DNA from: Lachnospiraceae bacterium | GTDB taxonomy: Bacteria; Bacillota; Clostridia; Lachnospirales; Lachnospiraceae | Assembly: GCA_016290905.1 (NCBI GenBank) | Contig: JAEEVO010000018.1 | Location: 1 to 38,691 of the forward strand | Length of the DNA stretch: 38,691 nt | Direction of reading: 5' to 3' | Part shown: positions 16,405 to 24,207 of the stretch, piece after piece | Layout: each line of letters opens with the position of its first letter | How positions within the stretch are numbered: the stretch's first letter is position 1 | The notes under the pieces: generated by a model | What the model saw: the letters and a program-made list of their open reading frames with translations, nothing else | Told to the model about the DNA's origin: nothing | The model's database searches: none | Program-made: the position numbers and the translations under genes

Positions 16405-16476
16405 AACAAAACAGAAGATGCGGAGCATCGTTTTGTTACCGAGGAAACGCTGAAAGCGTTTTCGAGGTGACTTTGA
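16405..16476. repeat. Two-hairpin repeat element, copy A
   Basis: Hairpin 1 is AACAAAAC + GATGC / GGA loop / GCATC + GTTTTGTT (16405-16437). Hairpin 2 is GAAACGCT / GAA / AGCGTTTTC, followed by GAGGTGACTTTGA. Copy B at 34243-34312 has the same architecture. Located 62 bases upstream of the beta-propeller gene. Confidence 0.75.
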
Positions 16477-16538
16477 CTTATGATACAGCATAATTTCCAT
16501 TTAAAAAATGGTTTACAATAAAATCACAAGAGGAAACT

Positions 16539-18269
16539 ATGATTAGAAAGAGAAACATTATCATTGCCGCAGTATTGGTTGTGGTACTGGTAATACTGTT
16601 CATCGGATTTAAACTGCTGGTAAGCGTAGGGAATCCAAAGTATTTCTACAATTACCTTCATGAAACAAAAGGAAGCCTTCAGGCGGAGTTAAGTATTACG
16701 AATGCTTCCGGCGCGGATGATTCCGTGGCGCGTCCTACAGAAAACACGGATCCCGTGAAAAGAGGCGTGGTACAGAGGGTAGAAGCCGACGGAAAAGAGG
16801 TTGATTCTTACGAAAGAGAAGAGAAGATCGCATTTTCCGACAGTATGCTTAAAAGCATCTCGGATGTGAAAGGACTTGTCACATTCAGGGGAAATTACTC
16901 GAGGACAAAGTCATCTGTCGGAACGGCTTCGGTAAAAGAAGAAAAGTTCACACGGGTGTGGGATTACAGTACAGGAAAGATATTAAAGAGTAACGGAGTT
17001 GATTACTGGTCCGGAAACGGCTGGACAGGACAGCCGCTGCTCATAGAGTGGACTAAAGAGACCAAAGCCCTGATGAACATGACGGATGCCGCAAAGGCTA
17101 AGGACGGACTCGTTGAGGTCATCTATCCCGGTATGGACGGCAGCATCCATTTCCTTGACGCTGAAACGGGAGAGGAGACGAGGCCTGCGATCCATGTAGG
17201 TATGACCTTTAAGGGAACAGCTTCTCTTTATCCTGACGGAAGGACACCTCTGCTCTTCTGCGGAAGCGGAGATGCGCAGACGGGACCCTTCGGGGAAAAC
17301 GTTTCACAGCGCTTCTACATTTACAGTCTGATAGACGGAAAACTCCTCTACGAGGGAGGCTTTAACGACGGATTTGCTCCGCGTATCTGGCACGCTTATG
17401 ACAGCTCTCCCGTGATAGACCCGGTAACGGATACACTTATCTATCCCGGCGAAAACGGAGTTATATATACCCTAAAGCTTAATACATTGTATGATGAGAA
17501 AACCGGAGAACTCAGCATTTCTCCCACCGATATCGTGAAATTTACCTTTGACATTCCGGGCAAATACGAGGAAGGCGGGACTCTCTGGGGAAGTGAGTGC
17601 AGCGGTACCGTATGGAACGGGTATTTCTTCCTTGGAGATAACGGCGGCTCGATATACTGCCTTGACTTAAATGCCATGAAGATGGTATGGATAAATGATG
17701 TTAAGGAAGACATAAACTCGTCACCCATATTTGTGACAGAGAACGGATATCATTATATTTACGTTGCCACCACCTTAAAATACGGATATGATTCCCACAA
17801 CATGGGTATTGCGGCCATTTACAAGCTGAACGCCATGACCGGTGAGATCGTCTGGAAGAAGCCCTATGAGGTACATACCGTAAAAGGCTATGCGGGAGGC
17901 GTGCTGTCTACCGGAGCGGTCGGGACAGGCGCACTTTCCGATTATATTTTCTATTCCGTATCAAAGACTCCCGAGCTTGAAGGCGGCTACATAGCAGCGC
18001 TCAACAGGGCTGACGGGAGCGAGGCGTGGATTACGGATATTGACATGTACTCATGGAGCTCAACCATCTTCTTTACTTCGCAGGAGGGAAAGAATTATCT
18101 GATACAGGGCTGCCAGAACGGAGATCTTCTGCTTATGGATGCTTCGACCGGAAAAGTCCTGGACAAGATGAATTTCGGATCCGGTATAGAGGCAACTCCG
18201 GCACTTTTCGGCAATCGCCTTATCCTTGCCACCAGAAGTGAAAAGATATTCGGTGTTAAGATTGATTGA
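16539..18269 (+). CDS. Membrane-anchored PQQ-type beta-propeller protein
   Basis: 576 residues. One N-terminal uncleaved signal-anchor helix (about 6-29) places the rest outside the membrane. From about residue 110 the sequence has PQQ-like propeller repeats. It starts with VTFRGNYSRTKSSVG and is followed by blades carrying phrases such as VIYPGMDGSIHFLDAETGEE, TLIYPGENGVIYTLKLNT, FFLGDNGGSIYCLDLNAM and IAALNRADGSEAW. No quinoprotein catalytic cysteine pair is obvious, so this is more likely a binding or scaffold propeller than a dehydrogenase. AGAGGAAA precedes the ATG. It heads an operon (12-base gap) with an unusual solute-binding protein and an ABC permease, suggesting that it helps sense or capture a solute outside the cell. 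Confidence 0.85.
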   Translation: MIRKRNIIIAAVLVVVLVILFIGFKLLVSVGNPKYFYNYLHETKGSLQAELSITNASGADDSVARPTENTDPVKRGVVQRVEADGKEVDSYEREEKIAFSDSMLKSISDVKGLVTFRGNYSRTKSSVGTASVKEEKFTRVWDYSTGKILKSNGVDYWSGNGWTGQPLLIEWTKETKALMNMTDAAKAKDGLVEVIYPGMDGSIHFLDAETGEETRPAIHVGMTFKGTASLYPDGRTPLLFCGSGDAQTGPFGENVSQRFYIYSLIDGKLLYEGGFNDGFAPRIWHAYDSSPVIDPVTDTLIYPGENGVIYTLKLNTLYDEKTGELSISPTDIVKFTFDIPGKYEEGGTLWGSECSGTVWNGYFFLGDNGGSIYCLDLNAMKMVWINDVKEDINSSPIFVTENGYHYIYVATTLKYGYDSHNMGIAAIYKLNAMTGEIVWKKPYEVHTVKGYAGGVLSTGAVGTGALSDYIFYSVSKTPELEGGYIAALNRADGSEAWITDIDMYSWSSTIFFTSQEGKNYLIQGCQNGDLLLMDASTGKVLDKMNFGSGIEATPALFGNRLILATRSEKIFGVKID

Positions 18270-18281
18270 CAGAGGAAATAT

Positions 18282-19178
18282 ATGAAACTGAAAAACAAAC
18301 TATTAACCGTCCTTACGGTTTTCCTGCTCCTGATCGTAATTGTGGGACTTGGTCTGTTTAACCCGGGCCGGGAAAAGAACCGGACCAAGGTAGCCGAGAA
18401 GAATTCGGGCAGTCAGAACATAAAGAGCCTGGGCGGTATAAAAAGCAGGATGCCGGATAACAGCGCCGCGGTCTTTTTCGGCAGTACGATAGGGCAGCAG
18501 CTTTCAAAATACTGCAGCTACAAAAATATTGACGAGATGCTGTTCGCTTTACGGTCGGGAGAGGTTGATACCCTTTGGGCCTGTGATGTTACCGCAGACT
18601 ATCTTGTGTCGGTAAATACGGATCTTAAAATATTTGAACCTGTGACTGAGTCGGATATACAAAAGACGGACGCCGAGAGATTCGAATTCGGCATGGCTCT
18701 AAAGGATACGGAGGCTTCCCGGAAATTAAAGGAAGATATTGATGGTATCCTTTCAGAAATGCTTGAAGACGGAACTCTTGAAAAACTGACTTACGCATAT
18801 ATCGAAAATGCACCTGCTCAGGATGAACTTCCGGAGTCTTCAAGGCTTTATCCTTCGGGCATGCGTTCTGTAAACGCCAAGGACACGCTATATGTGGGTG
18901 TCTCCGGTGCGGTAAGCCCGATAGAGATGCTTGATAAGGATGACAAGCCCTACGGCTTCTGTGTGGCTCTGATGGATGAGATAGGCTTAAGGACAGGCAA
19001 GAGGATAAAGTTTGTTGTCCTTGACAATGAAACAGCCTTTACATCTCTTATGAGCGGAAGGGTGGATATGCTTTTCTGTTACGGAACCGGCATAAAGACA
19101 ACCGAGAATAAGGCCTCTTATATCATGACCGACGGATATTTCAAAATGCAGAAATACAAGTTTATCAAGCTGAAATAA
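18282..19178 (+). CDS. Solute-binding-protein family protein with lobes in swapped order
   Basis: 298 residues with an N-terminal membrane helix (about 7-26) and no lipobox cysteine. The two parts resemble the two lobes of amino-acid-type solute-binding proteins (SBP_bac_3) but in reverse order. Residues 46-176 look like lobe II (SLGGIK, AAVFFGSTIG, ALRSGEVDTLWACD, DGTLEKLTYAYIE). Residues 200-298 look like lobe I (DTLYVGVSGAVSPIEMLDKD, PYGFCVALMDEIGLRTGKRI, ALMSGRVD-type FTSLMSGRVDML), which ends at the hinge strand. The ligand-binding Arg of lobe I (family TxxR) reads TTEN (273-276), so an amino acid ligand is doubtful. An alternative is that half of a double SBP was lost. Same operon as the propeller and the permease. 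Confidence 0.75.
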   Translation: MKLKNKLLTVLTVFLLLIVIVGLGLFNPGREKNRTKVAEKNSGSQNIKSLGGIKSRMPDNSAAVFFGSTIGQQLSKYCSYKNIDEMLFALRSGEVDTLWACDVTADYLVSVNTDLKIFEPVTESDIQKTDAERFEFGMALKDTEASRKLKEDIDGILSEMLEDGTLEKLTYAYIENAPAQDELPESSRLYPSGMRSVNAKDTLYVGVSGAVSPIEMLDKDDKPYGFCVALMDEIGLRTGKRIKFVVLDNETAFTSLMSGRVDMLFCYGTGIKTTENKASYIMTDGYFKMQKYKFIKLK

Positions 19179-19220
19179 CAGTATGGCACTTTGTTTATTT
19201 GATCTACGGAGAGAAAATCG

Positions 19221-19904
19221 ATGAAAACCTTTTTTAACAATATTTTTGATGCTGTTTCGGATAATCTTATTTCCGGTGGGGCATATTATCTGATAGCAAA
19301 AGCGGCGATAGTCACCGCAGCCATAGCAGTGCTCGCATGGATCATAGCCGGCATTGTCGGGATCGCGGTAAGTTATCTTATGTGTTATGAGAAAAAAGTG
19401 GTATCCGGCATAGGAAGAGCCTTATGCTTTATTTTCAGGAGCGTTCCGGTACTGATCTCGCTCTGGCTTTTGCACTACTGCGTGTTCGGAAGCAGCACTT
19501 TAAGCGGGATCATCACTTCGGGACTTGCCGTAGGCCTGTACGGGGCGGGACACCTTGCCGAGATCATTTCCGAGAGCGTTAAAAAGACTCAGGAAACCAT
19601 GAAGAGCAGCCTTAAAGACAGGCTTGAAAAATACTATTTCCGTATGGTTGTACCCCAGGCACTGGAGGATTCCCTCTTCCATGTAAAGAAACTTGCGGTA
19701 ATGCTTCTTCAGTGGACCACGGTTGCAGGTTATATTTCCGTAAACGACCTTACCGAGGTAATGTACGGGATCGGTCATCGTACGATGTATCCGTTCTTCT
19801 CGATAGCGTTTGCGGCAATCCTTTACATTCTCGCCACCATACTTGTTGAGGGTATATTTAAGATCATCGGAAATAAGATAAAAAAGAAAAATGATAAGAA
19901 TTGA
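19221..19904 (+). CDS. ABC-type amino-acid permease-like membrane protein without ATPase partner
   Basis: 227 residues with about five transmembrane segments. It resembles the HisM/GlnP permease family: FRSVPVLISLWLLHY (family FRGTPLLVQLF), GLYGAGHLAEIISESV (family YxAEIxRG), then VVPQAL (142-147). The cytoplasmic EAA loop that docks on the ATPase (EAAxxxG spaced before xPQAL) reads TMK...K here, so the key residues are missing. No ABC ATPase gene lies in the window. It may be a non-transporting partner of the preceding binding protein, or it may borrow a distant ATPase. GGAG lies upstream of the ATG, and the gap to the previous gene is 42 bases. Last gene of the operon. Confidence 0.8.
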   Translation: MKTFFNNIFDAVSDNLISGGAYYLIAKAAIVTAAIAVLAWIIAGIVGIAVSYLMCYEKKVVSGIGRALCFIFRSVPVLISLWLLHYCVFGSSTLSGIITSGLAVGLYGAGHLAEIISESVKKTQETMKSSLKDRLEKYYFRMVVPQALEDSLFHVKKLAVMLLQWTTVAGYISVNDLTEVMYGIGHRTMYPFFSIAFAAILYILATILVEGIFKIIGNKIKKKNDKN

Positions 19905-19906
19905 TC

Positions 19907-19936
19907 AGGATCCTTCGCTGACGCTAAGGATGACAA
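19907..19936 (-). repeat. REP-like repeat, single unit, inverted
   Basis: The reverse complement reads GTCATCCTTAGCGTCAGCGA followed by AGGATCC, a single unit of the family at 2874 and 16311. It starts three bases after the permease stop codon. Confidence 0.8.
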
Positions 19937-19995
19937 ACGGGTTTTGCTGAATTATAACGGAAATATGAGATTATATTGGAAATATGAGGACGGAT

Positions 19996-20679
19996 ATGGA
20001 CAGAGATGAAATACTTTCTAAGGTTGATCATACTTTACTTGCGCAGGGTGCCACATGGGCACAGATAAAAGAAATATGTGACGACGGAATGAAATACGGA
20101 ACGGCAAGCGTCTGCATCCCGCCGTCATATGTAAAAAGGGCGGCGGAATATCTGAAGAACGCGGATAACGGTGCCGGCGGAAAGGGAGGCAGGCTTAAGG
20201 TCTGTACCGTCATAGGATTTCCGAACGGGTATTCAACGACCGCTTCAAAGGTAGCCGAAACAAGGGATGCGGTTGAAAACGGTGCCGATGAGATAGACAT
20301 GGTGATCAATATAGGTTACGTAAAGGACGGCCTGTATGACGAAGTTGAGAAAGAGATAAGAGAGATAAAGGAAGCGTGCGCGGGCAGGACTCTCAAGGTC
20401 ATCATCGAAACATGCCTCCTTGATGAAGATGAGAAAAAGAAGATGTGCGGTGTCGTAACGGCGGCAGGCGCGGATTATATAAAGACCTCTACCGGATTTG
20501 CCGGAGGCGGGGCAACCTTTGAAGACGTAAAGCTCTTTAAGGAGAATGTCGGAAAAGACGTTAAGATCAAGGCAGCAGGCGGGATCTCTTCTTTTGAGGA
20601 CGCGGAAAGATTCATAGAGCTCGGAGCTGACCGTCTGGGTACCAGCCGCCTTGTAAAGATACTTAAAGCCGGTAAATGA
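19996..20679 (+). CDS. deoC: Deoxyribose-phosphate aldolase
   Basis: This enzyme cleaves 2-deoxyribose-5-phosphate to glyceraldehyde-3-phosphate and acetaldehyde in deoxynucleoside catabolism. The 227-residue class I aldolase barrel has DHTLL at the N-terminus, the Schiff-base lysine in YIKTSTGF (about residue 157), and the second active-site lysine in VKIKAAGGI (about 186-190). The upstream ATG at 19984 has no usable ribosome binding site, while AGGA lies five bases before the ATG at 19996. It is followed by cdd after 26 bases, forming a nucleoside salvage pair. Confidence 0.96.
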   Translation: MDRDEILSKVDHTLLAQGATWAQIKEICDDGMKYGTASVCIPPSYVKRAAEYLKNADNGAGGKGGRLKVCTVIGFPNGYSTTASKVAETRDAVENGADEIDMVINIGYVKDGLYDEVEKEIREIKEACAGRTLKVIIETCLLDEDEKKKMCGVVTAAGADYIKTSTGFAGGGATFEDVKLFKENVGKDVKIKAAGGISSFEDAERFIELGADRLGTSRLVKILKAGK

Positions 20680-20705
20680 AAAGGACAGGCGTGAAAGGAT
20701 AAAAT

Positions 20706-21128
20706 ATGGACATAAAAAAATATATTCCCGAACTGATAGAGAAAGCCTTTGAAATGAGGAACCGGTCCTACGCTCCTTATTCAAATTTCAAGGTCGGAGC
20801 GGCACTCCTTACAAAGGACGGAAAAATCTACGGCGGCTGCAATATTGAAAACGCCGCATACACACCTTCAAACTGCGCAGAAAGAACAGCATTTTTCAAG
20901 GCTGTCAGCGAAGGTGAGAGGGATTTCTGTGCCATAGCGATAGCCGGCGGACCCGATTCGGGAGTAAGGGACTACTGTGCACCCTGCGGCGTATGCCGTC
21001 AGGTCATGGCAGAGTTCTGTGACCCGGAAACATTTACCGTTATAATGGCAAAGAGTCCGGAAGACTATGTGGACTACAGCTTAAAGGAGCTTTTCCCTCT
21101 TTCGTTCTCTCCGGAAAACCTTAAATAA
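20706..21128 (+). CDS. cdd: Cytidine deaminase
   Basis: This enzyme converts (deoxy)cytidine to (deoxy)uridine, feeding the pathway that ends at the upstream aldolase. The 140-residue length is typical of the homotetrameric class. The zinc site is visible as NCAERTAFF (Cys ligand and catalytic Glu) and CAPCGVCRQVM (two Cys ligands). The substrate-binding FKVGAALLT and GCNIENAAY motifs precede it. AAAGGAT lies upstream of the ATG. Confidence 0.97.
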   Translation: MDIKKYIPELIEKAFEMRNRSYAPYSNFKVGAALLTKDGKIYGGCNIENAAYTPSNCAERTAFFKAVSEGERDFCAIAIAGGPDSGVRDYCAPCGVCRQVMAEFCDPETFTVIMAKSPEDYVDYSLKELFPLSFSPENLK

Positions 21129-21257
21129 GGACACGGAAAAAACACTAATAAAACAATAATTGCCCACATTTTCGCAATATATTAAGTTGAAAAGCAAAAG
21201 GAAATAGTGTATTCTCTTTGGGAATGTATCTTGAACAGGGCAAGGTTGGTGGAAACG

Positions 21258-22001
21258 ATGATAGTTCAGCAGGTATTTAAGAGATATGAAAAAAAATATT
21301 TACTGACCGCGGAACAGGAAAAGGAATTCCTGAAAGCCATAGAGGGGAAAATGGTCATGGACAAATATGGTGAGCATACCGTATGCAACATATATTTTGA
21401 CGATGACCGGTTTTCTCTTATACGCGAATCGCTTGAGAAACCTGTTTACAAAGAGAAGCTGAGGCTTCGCACGTACGGAGTCCCGAAGGATGGGGATCAT
21501 CAGTCTTTTATAGAGATCAAAAAGAAATTTGACGGTGTGGTGTATAAAAGAAGGATACCGCTTAAGCTTAAGGAGGCCGAGGCTTATCTTTATGAAGGGA
21601 AACGTCCGAAAAAGGATTCGCAGATACTGCACGAGATAGACTGGTTCATGAAGGTGCATGCGGAGGTTAAGCCGAAGGTTGTGCTCACATATGTCCGCAG
21701 GGCATTTTACGGGACAGAAAACAAGGATTTCCGTATGACTATTGACAGGGACATCACATGCAGGTATAATTCTCTTCGTCTGACTGACGGCGTGTTCGGT
21801 GACAAGATACTAAAAGAAGGGACATTCCTGCTTGAGATAAAGATACCGGGTATCATGCCTCTGTGGATGAGCGAAATCCTTTCGAGACTAAAAGTGTTTC
21901 CCGCATCATTTTCAAAATACGGGACTTATTATAAGACAACGCCGGAGCTTTTCCTTTCCGTGAAGGAAAATGCAGAGGTCTGTTCCAATAACATTAGTTA
22001 A
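21258..22001 (+). CDS. VTC-domain protein (polyphosphate polymerase-like)
   Basis: 247 residues forming a VTC/CYTH-type triphosphate tunnel domain. Charged strands typical of the tunnel are visible: FKRYEKKYLL at the start, KEKLRLRTYG, SFIEIKKKFDGVVYKRR, KVVLTYVRRAFYG, RMTIDRDI and LLEIKIPG, ending in SKYGTYYK. In yeast the VTC domain makes polyphosphate; bacterial relatives are largely untested. A GTG at 21207 with AAAAGGAA upstream could add 17 residues. I prefer ATG 21258 because the family begins close to RYEKKY. It precedes the DUF4956 protein and the Cthe_2159-type lipoprotein, a recurring trio in Clostridia. Confidence 0.88.
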   Translation: MIVQQVFKRYEKKYLLTAEQEKEFLKAIEGKMVMDKYGEHTVCNIYFDDDRFSLIRESLEKPVYKEKLRLRTYGVPKDGDHQSFIEIKKKFDGVVYKRRIPLKLKEAEAYLYEGKRPKKDSQILHEIDWFMKVHAEVKPKVVLTYVRRAFYGTENKDFRMTIDRDITCRYNSLRLTDGVFGDKILKEGTFLLEIKIPGIMPLWMSEILSRLKVFPASFSKYGTYYKTTPELFLSVKENAEVCSNNIS

Positions 22002-22009
22002 GCTCTTTT

Positions 22010-22039
22010 TGTCATCCTGAGCTTAGCGGAGGATGACAC
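22010..22039 (+). repeat. REP-like repeat, single diverged unit
   Basis: TTTTGTCATCCTGAGCTTAG then CGGAGGATGACA, a shortened unit of the same family, nine bases after the VTC gene stop. Confidence 0.7.
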
Positions 22040-22107
22040 TGATCTAATGGAATTGGGATATTCCGGAGGCCGGATAGATTTTAAAAAGAAGGGAACAGAA
22101 AAGAGAT

Positions 22108-22791
22108 ATGCTTGAAAATATGTTTAAAAGTATCATAGAGACTACGGGGGCCATTACGGCGGTTGAGTATCTTATCTGTTCGGGAGTATCTATTGCTCTC
22201 GGAGTTGTTGTAGCACTTGTGCATATGTACAGGAATACCTATTCGAAGAACATAGTATTGACACTTGTCGTACTTCCGTTCATGGTACAGAGCATGCTGA
22301 TGCTTGTTAACGGAAGCATCGGAGTCGGTATCACCGTAGCCGGAGTATTCAGCCTTGTCAGATTTAGGTCTGCACAGGGTAACGCAAGGGAGATCATGAG
22401 TGTTTTCTATGCGCTCACATTGGGGCTTGCTATGTCTCTCGGTTTCATCGGTATCGCGGTTTTCATACTTGTGATCGCAGGCGTGATGCTCATACTGCTT
22501 AACAGTATTGATTTCGGCATAAAGAAAAACGGAGAGAGAGTACTTAAGATCACCATCCCCGAGGATCTTGACTTTGAAGGCGTGTTTGACGACCTGCTTG
22601 ACAAGTACTGTGAGAAATGGGAACTTACGAAATGCAGAACGACAAACATGGGAAGCCTGTATGAGATAACATACGGTATAACCATGAAAAAAGACATGGG
22701 CGAGAAAGCATTCATAGATGAGATAAGGTGCAGGAACGGTAACCTTAACATCGTATGCGGCCGTCCGGTAACCCCCAAGGATGAACTGTAA
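22108..22791 (+). CDS. DUF4956 membrane protein
   Basis: 227 residues with about four transmembrane helices in the first 135 residues and a soluble C-terminal domain (about 140-227). The stretch GVFSLVRFRSAQGNAREI, an arginine-containing loop after the third helix, followed by SVFYALTLGLAMSLG, is characteristic of DUF4956. The function is unknown. Its constant neighbour is a VTC-domain protein, and the pair may be membrane and cytosolic parts of one machine making or sensing a polyanion. It starts about 106 bases after the VTC gene, with a repeat unit between. Confidence 0.88.
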   Translation: MLENMFKSIIETTGAITAVEYLICSGVSIALGVVVALVHMYRNTYSKNIVLTLVVLPFMVQSMLMLVNGSIGVGITVAGVFSLVRFRSAQGNAREIMSVFYALTLGLAMSLGFIGIAVFILVIAGVMLILLNSIDFGIKKNGERVLKITIPEDLDFEGVFDDLLDKYCEKWELTKCRTTNMGSLYEITYGITMKKDMGEKAFIDEIRCRNGNLNIVCGRPVTPKDEL

Positions 22792-22826
22792 CAGGAACGT
22801 AACCGGTGTTATTAATGAAAGCTTTG

Positions 22827-22894
22827 TTTGTCATCCTGAGCGTTAACGAAGGATCCTGTTGTTGTAAAGATTCTTCATTCCGTTCAGAATGACA
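22827..22894. repeat. REP-like repeat, inverted pair
   Basis: The left unit is TTTGTCATCCTGAGCGTTAA then CGAAGGATC. The right unit is inverted, GATTCTTCATTCCGTTCAGA then ATGACA. It lies between the DUF4956 gene and the lipoprotein gene. Confidence 0.82.
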
Positions 22895-22939
22895 TAGAAG
22901 TTATGAGCCGGAAATGGATTAGAAAAAGAGGAAGACACA

Positions 22940-24142
22940 ATGAGAAAGAATTTCGGAAAATTGATGATCAAAACGGTAGCACTTACATTGAGCCTTGCAA
23001 TGCTCACGGCATGTTCGTCCGAGAGTAAGGATAACACACCGACACCTACCGCACAGGCTACCGAAGGTGAGGCACAGCCCACAAACAACGATGTAAATAC
23101 TGATAATAACGAAAAAGACAAAAACGAGCAGACGCCTGTTACAGAGGCACCGGTTGACGAGAAGGATGACGATCCGGTTGTAACAACTCCTGCGGACAAC
23201 CCTGAGAACACAAAGACTGTTGACGAAACAACCTTAAAGAAATCCGATTATACAAAGATCAAGGTAGAATACAAGAACAAGGATCTTGAGACCGCCTTTG
23301 AGCTTGCGGATGTAACAAAGATTGATTTCACAGACAGCGGCATAAACGTAAGCGGAAAAAAAGAAGTCCGGGTTACAAATGTAAACGGAAGGCAGATTGC
23401 CACCATAACAAGCAAGGGCAAATACCTTATTTCCGGAACCTGTTCAAACGGACAGATAGTTATAAATGCAGAGAACGACAAGGACGTAAGGCTGCTGTTT
23501 AACGGAATTAACCTTACTTGTCCCGACTCCGCATGCATCAATGAGAGACAGTGCGATAAGGTTGTGATAACCTTACTTAACGGAACAGTGAATACATTAC
23601 AGGGTACGGCAGATTTCGTATACGAGGATGTGGAAAAGAAGAATCCCGACGCCTGCATCTTTGCCAAGGATGATCTTGTAATAAACGGAAACGGCACCCT
23701 GAACATTAAGACAAAGAGTGCGGAAGGTATTCACAGCACCGATTCGGTAAAGATTATTTCCGGAAACATCAACATAGAGTCCGGTGACCGCGCGATCCGC
23801 GGAAAAGAGTTTGTTATTGTAAAAGAGGCAGACATCAATATCAAGACCGAATCGGATGCCATAAGGACTACCATTGACGATGACGCACAGCTCGGATATG
23901 TTGTGATCGAAGGCGGAAACATAAAGATAGAGACCGATTCCGAGGGAATCCAGGCAACCGGTAATGTCCAGATAACAGGCGGAAGCCTTGACATCAATGC
24001 GGATGGCAAGAAGGCAAACGCAATCAAGTCCGACAGGATAGTATTTATCGAGAATGCAACCGTAAAGGTTAATTCAAACAAGGATATCAAGGCTGTTTCG
24101 GGTGTTATCGCGGATGAAGGTACGATCGTGGTTCGCGGATAA
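22940..24142 (+). CDS. Lipoprotein with Cthe_2159-type carbohydrate-binding beta-helix
   Basis: 400 residues. A type II signal peptide ends in LTAC (Cys about 27), so the protein is lipid-anchored on the outer face of the membrane. A Thr/Pro/Asp-rich linker follows (about 28-100). The rest is a repetitive right-handed beta-helix of the Cthe_2159 family (PF14262). It is visible as successive VTKIDFTDSGI, GKYLISGTCSNGQIVINAE, LLFNGINLTC, DLVINGNGTLNIKTKS, EGIHSTDSVKIISGNINIES and similar turns. The C. thermocellum founder binds cellulose and acidic sugars. Here a wall or plant-polysaccharide ligand is an inference. GAGGAAGA precedes the ATG. Confidence 0.88.
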   Translation: MRKNFGKLMIKTVALTLSLAMLTACSSESKDNTPTPTAQATEGEAQPTNNDVNTDNNEKDKNEQTPVTEAPVDEKDDDPVVTTPADNPENTKTVDETTLKKSDYTKIKVEYKNKDLETAFELADVTKIDFTDSGINVSGKKEVRVTNVNGRQIATITSKGKYLISGTCSNGQIVINAENDKDVRLLFNGINLTCPDSACINERQCDKVVITLLNGTVNTLQGTADFVYEDVEKKNPDACIFAKDDLVINGNGTLNIKTKSAEGIHSTDSVKIISGNINIESGDRAIRGKEFVIVKEADINIKTESDAIRTTIDDDAQLGYVVIEGGNIKIETDSEGIQATGNVQITGGSLDINADGKKANAIKSDRIVFIENATVKVNSNKDIKAVSGVIADEGTIVVRG

Positions 24143-24151
24143 TACCGAAAC

Positions 24152-24168
24152 GGACGCGCAGAGCGTCC
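24152..24168 (+). other. Short GC hairpin upstream of the NusG paralogue
   Basis: GGACGC / loop GCAGA / GCGTCC, a perfect 6-bp stem with no U-tract, 10 bases after the lipoprotein stop and 40 bases before the LoaP-like start. LoaP-type factors are known to bind leader hairpins; a connection here is only a guess. Confidence 0.4.
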
Positions 24169-24207
24169 CAAGGACAGAATAAGCCGATGGCAAGAAGGGA
24201 CGGTGCA

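Noticed and set aside
16990-18269. Quinoprotein dehydrogenase function for the beta-propeller protein
   Set aside because: The repeats are PQQ-like, but no vicinal cysteine or PQQ/calcium site typical of the dehydrogenases could be identified.
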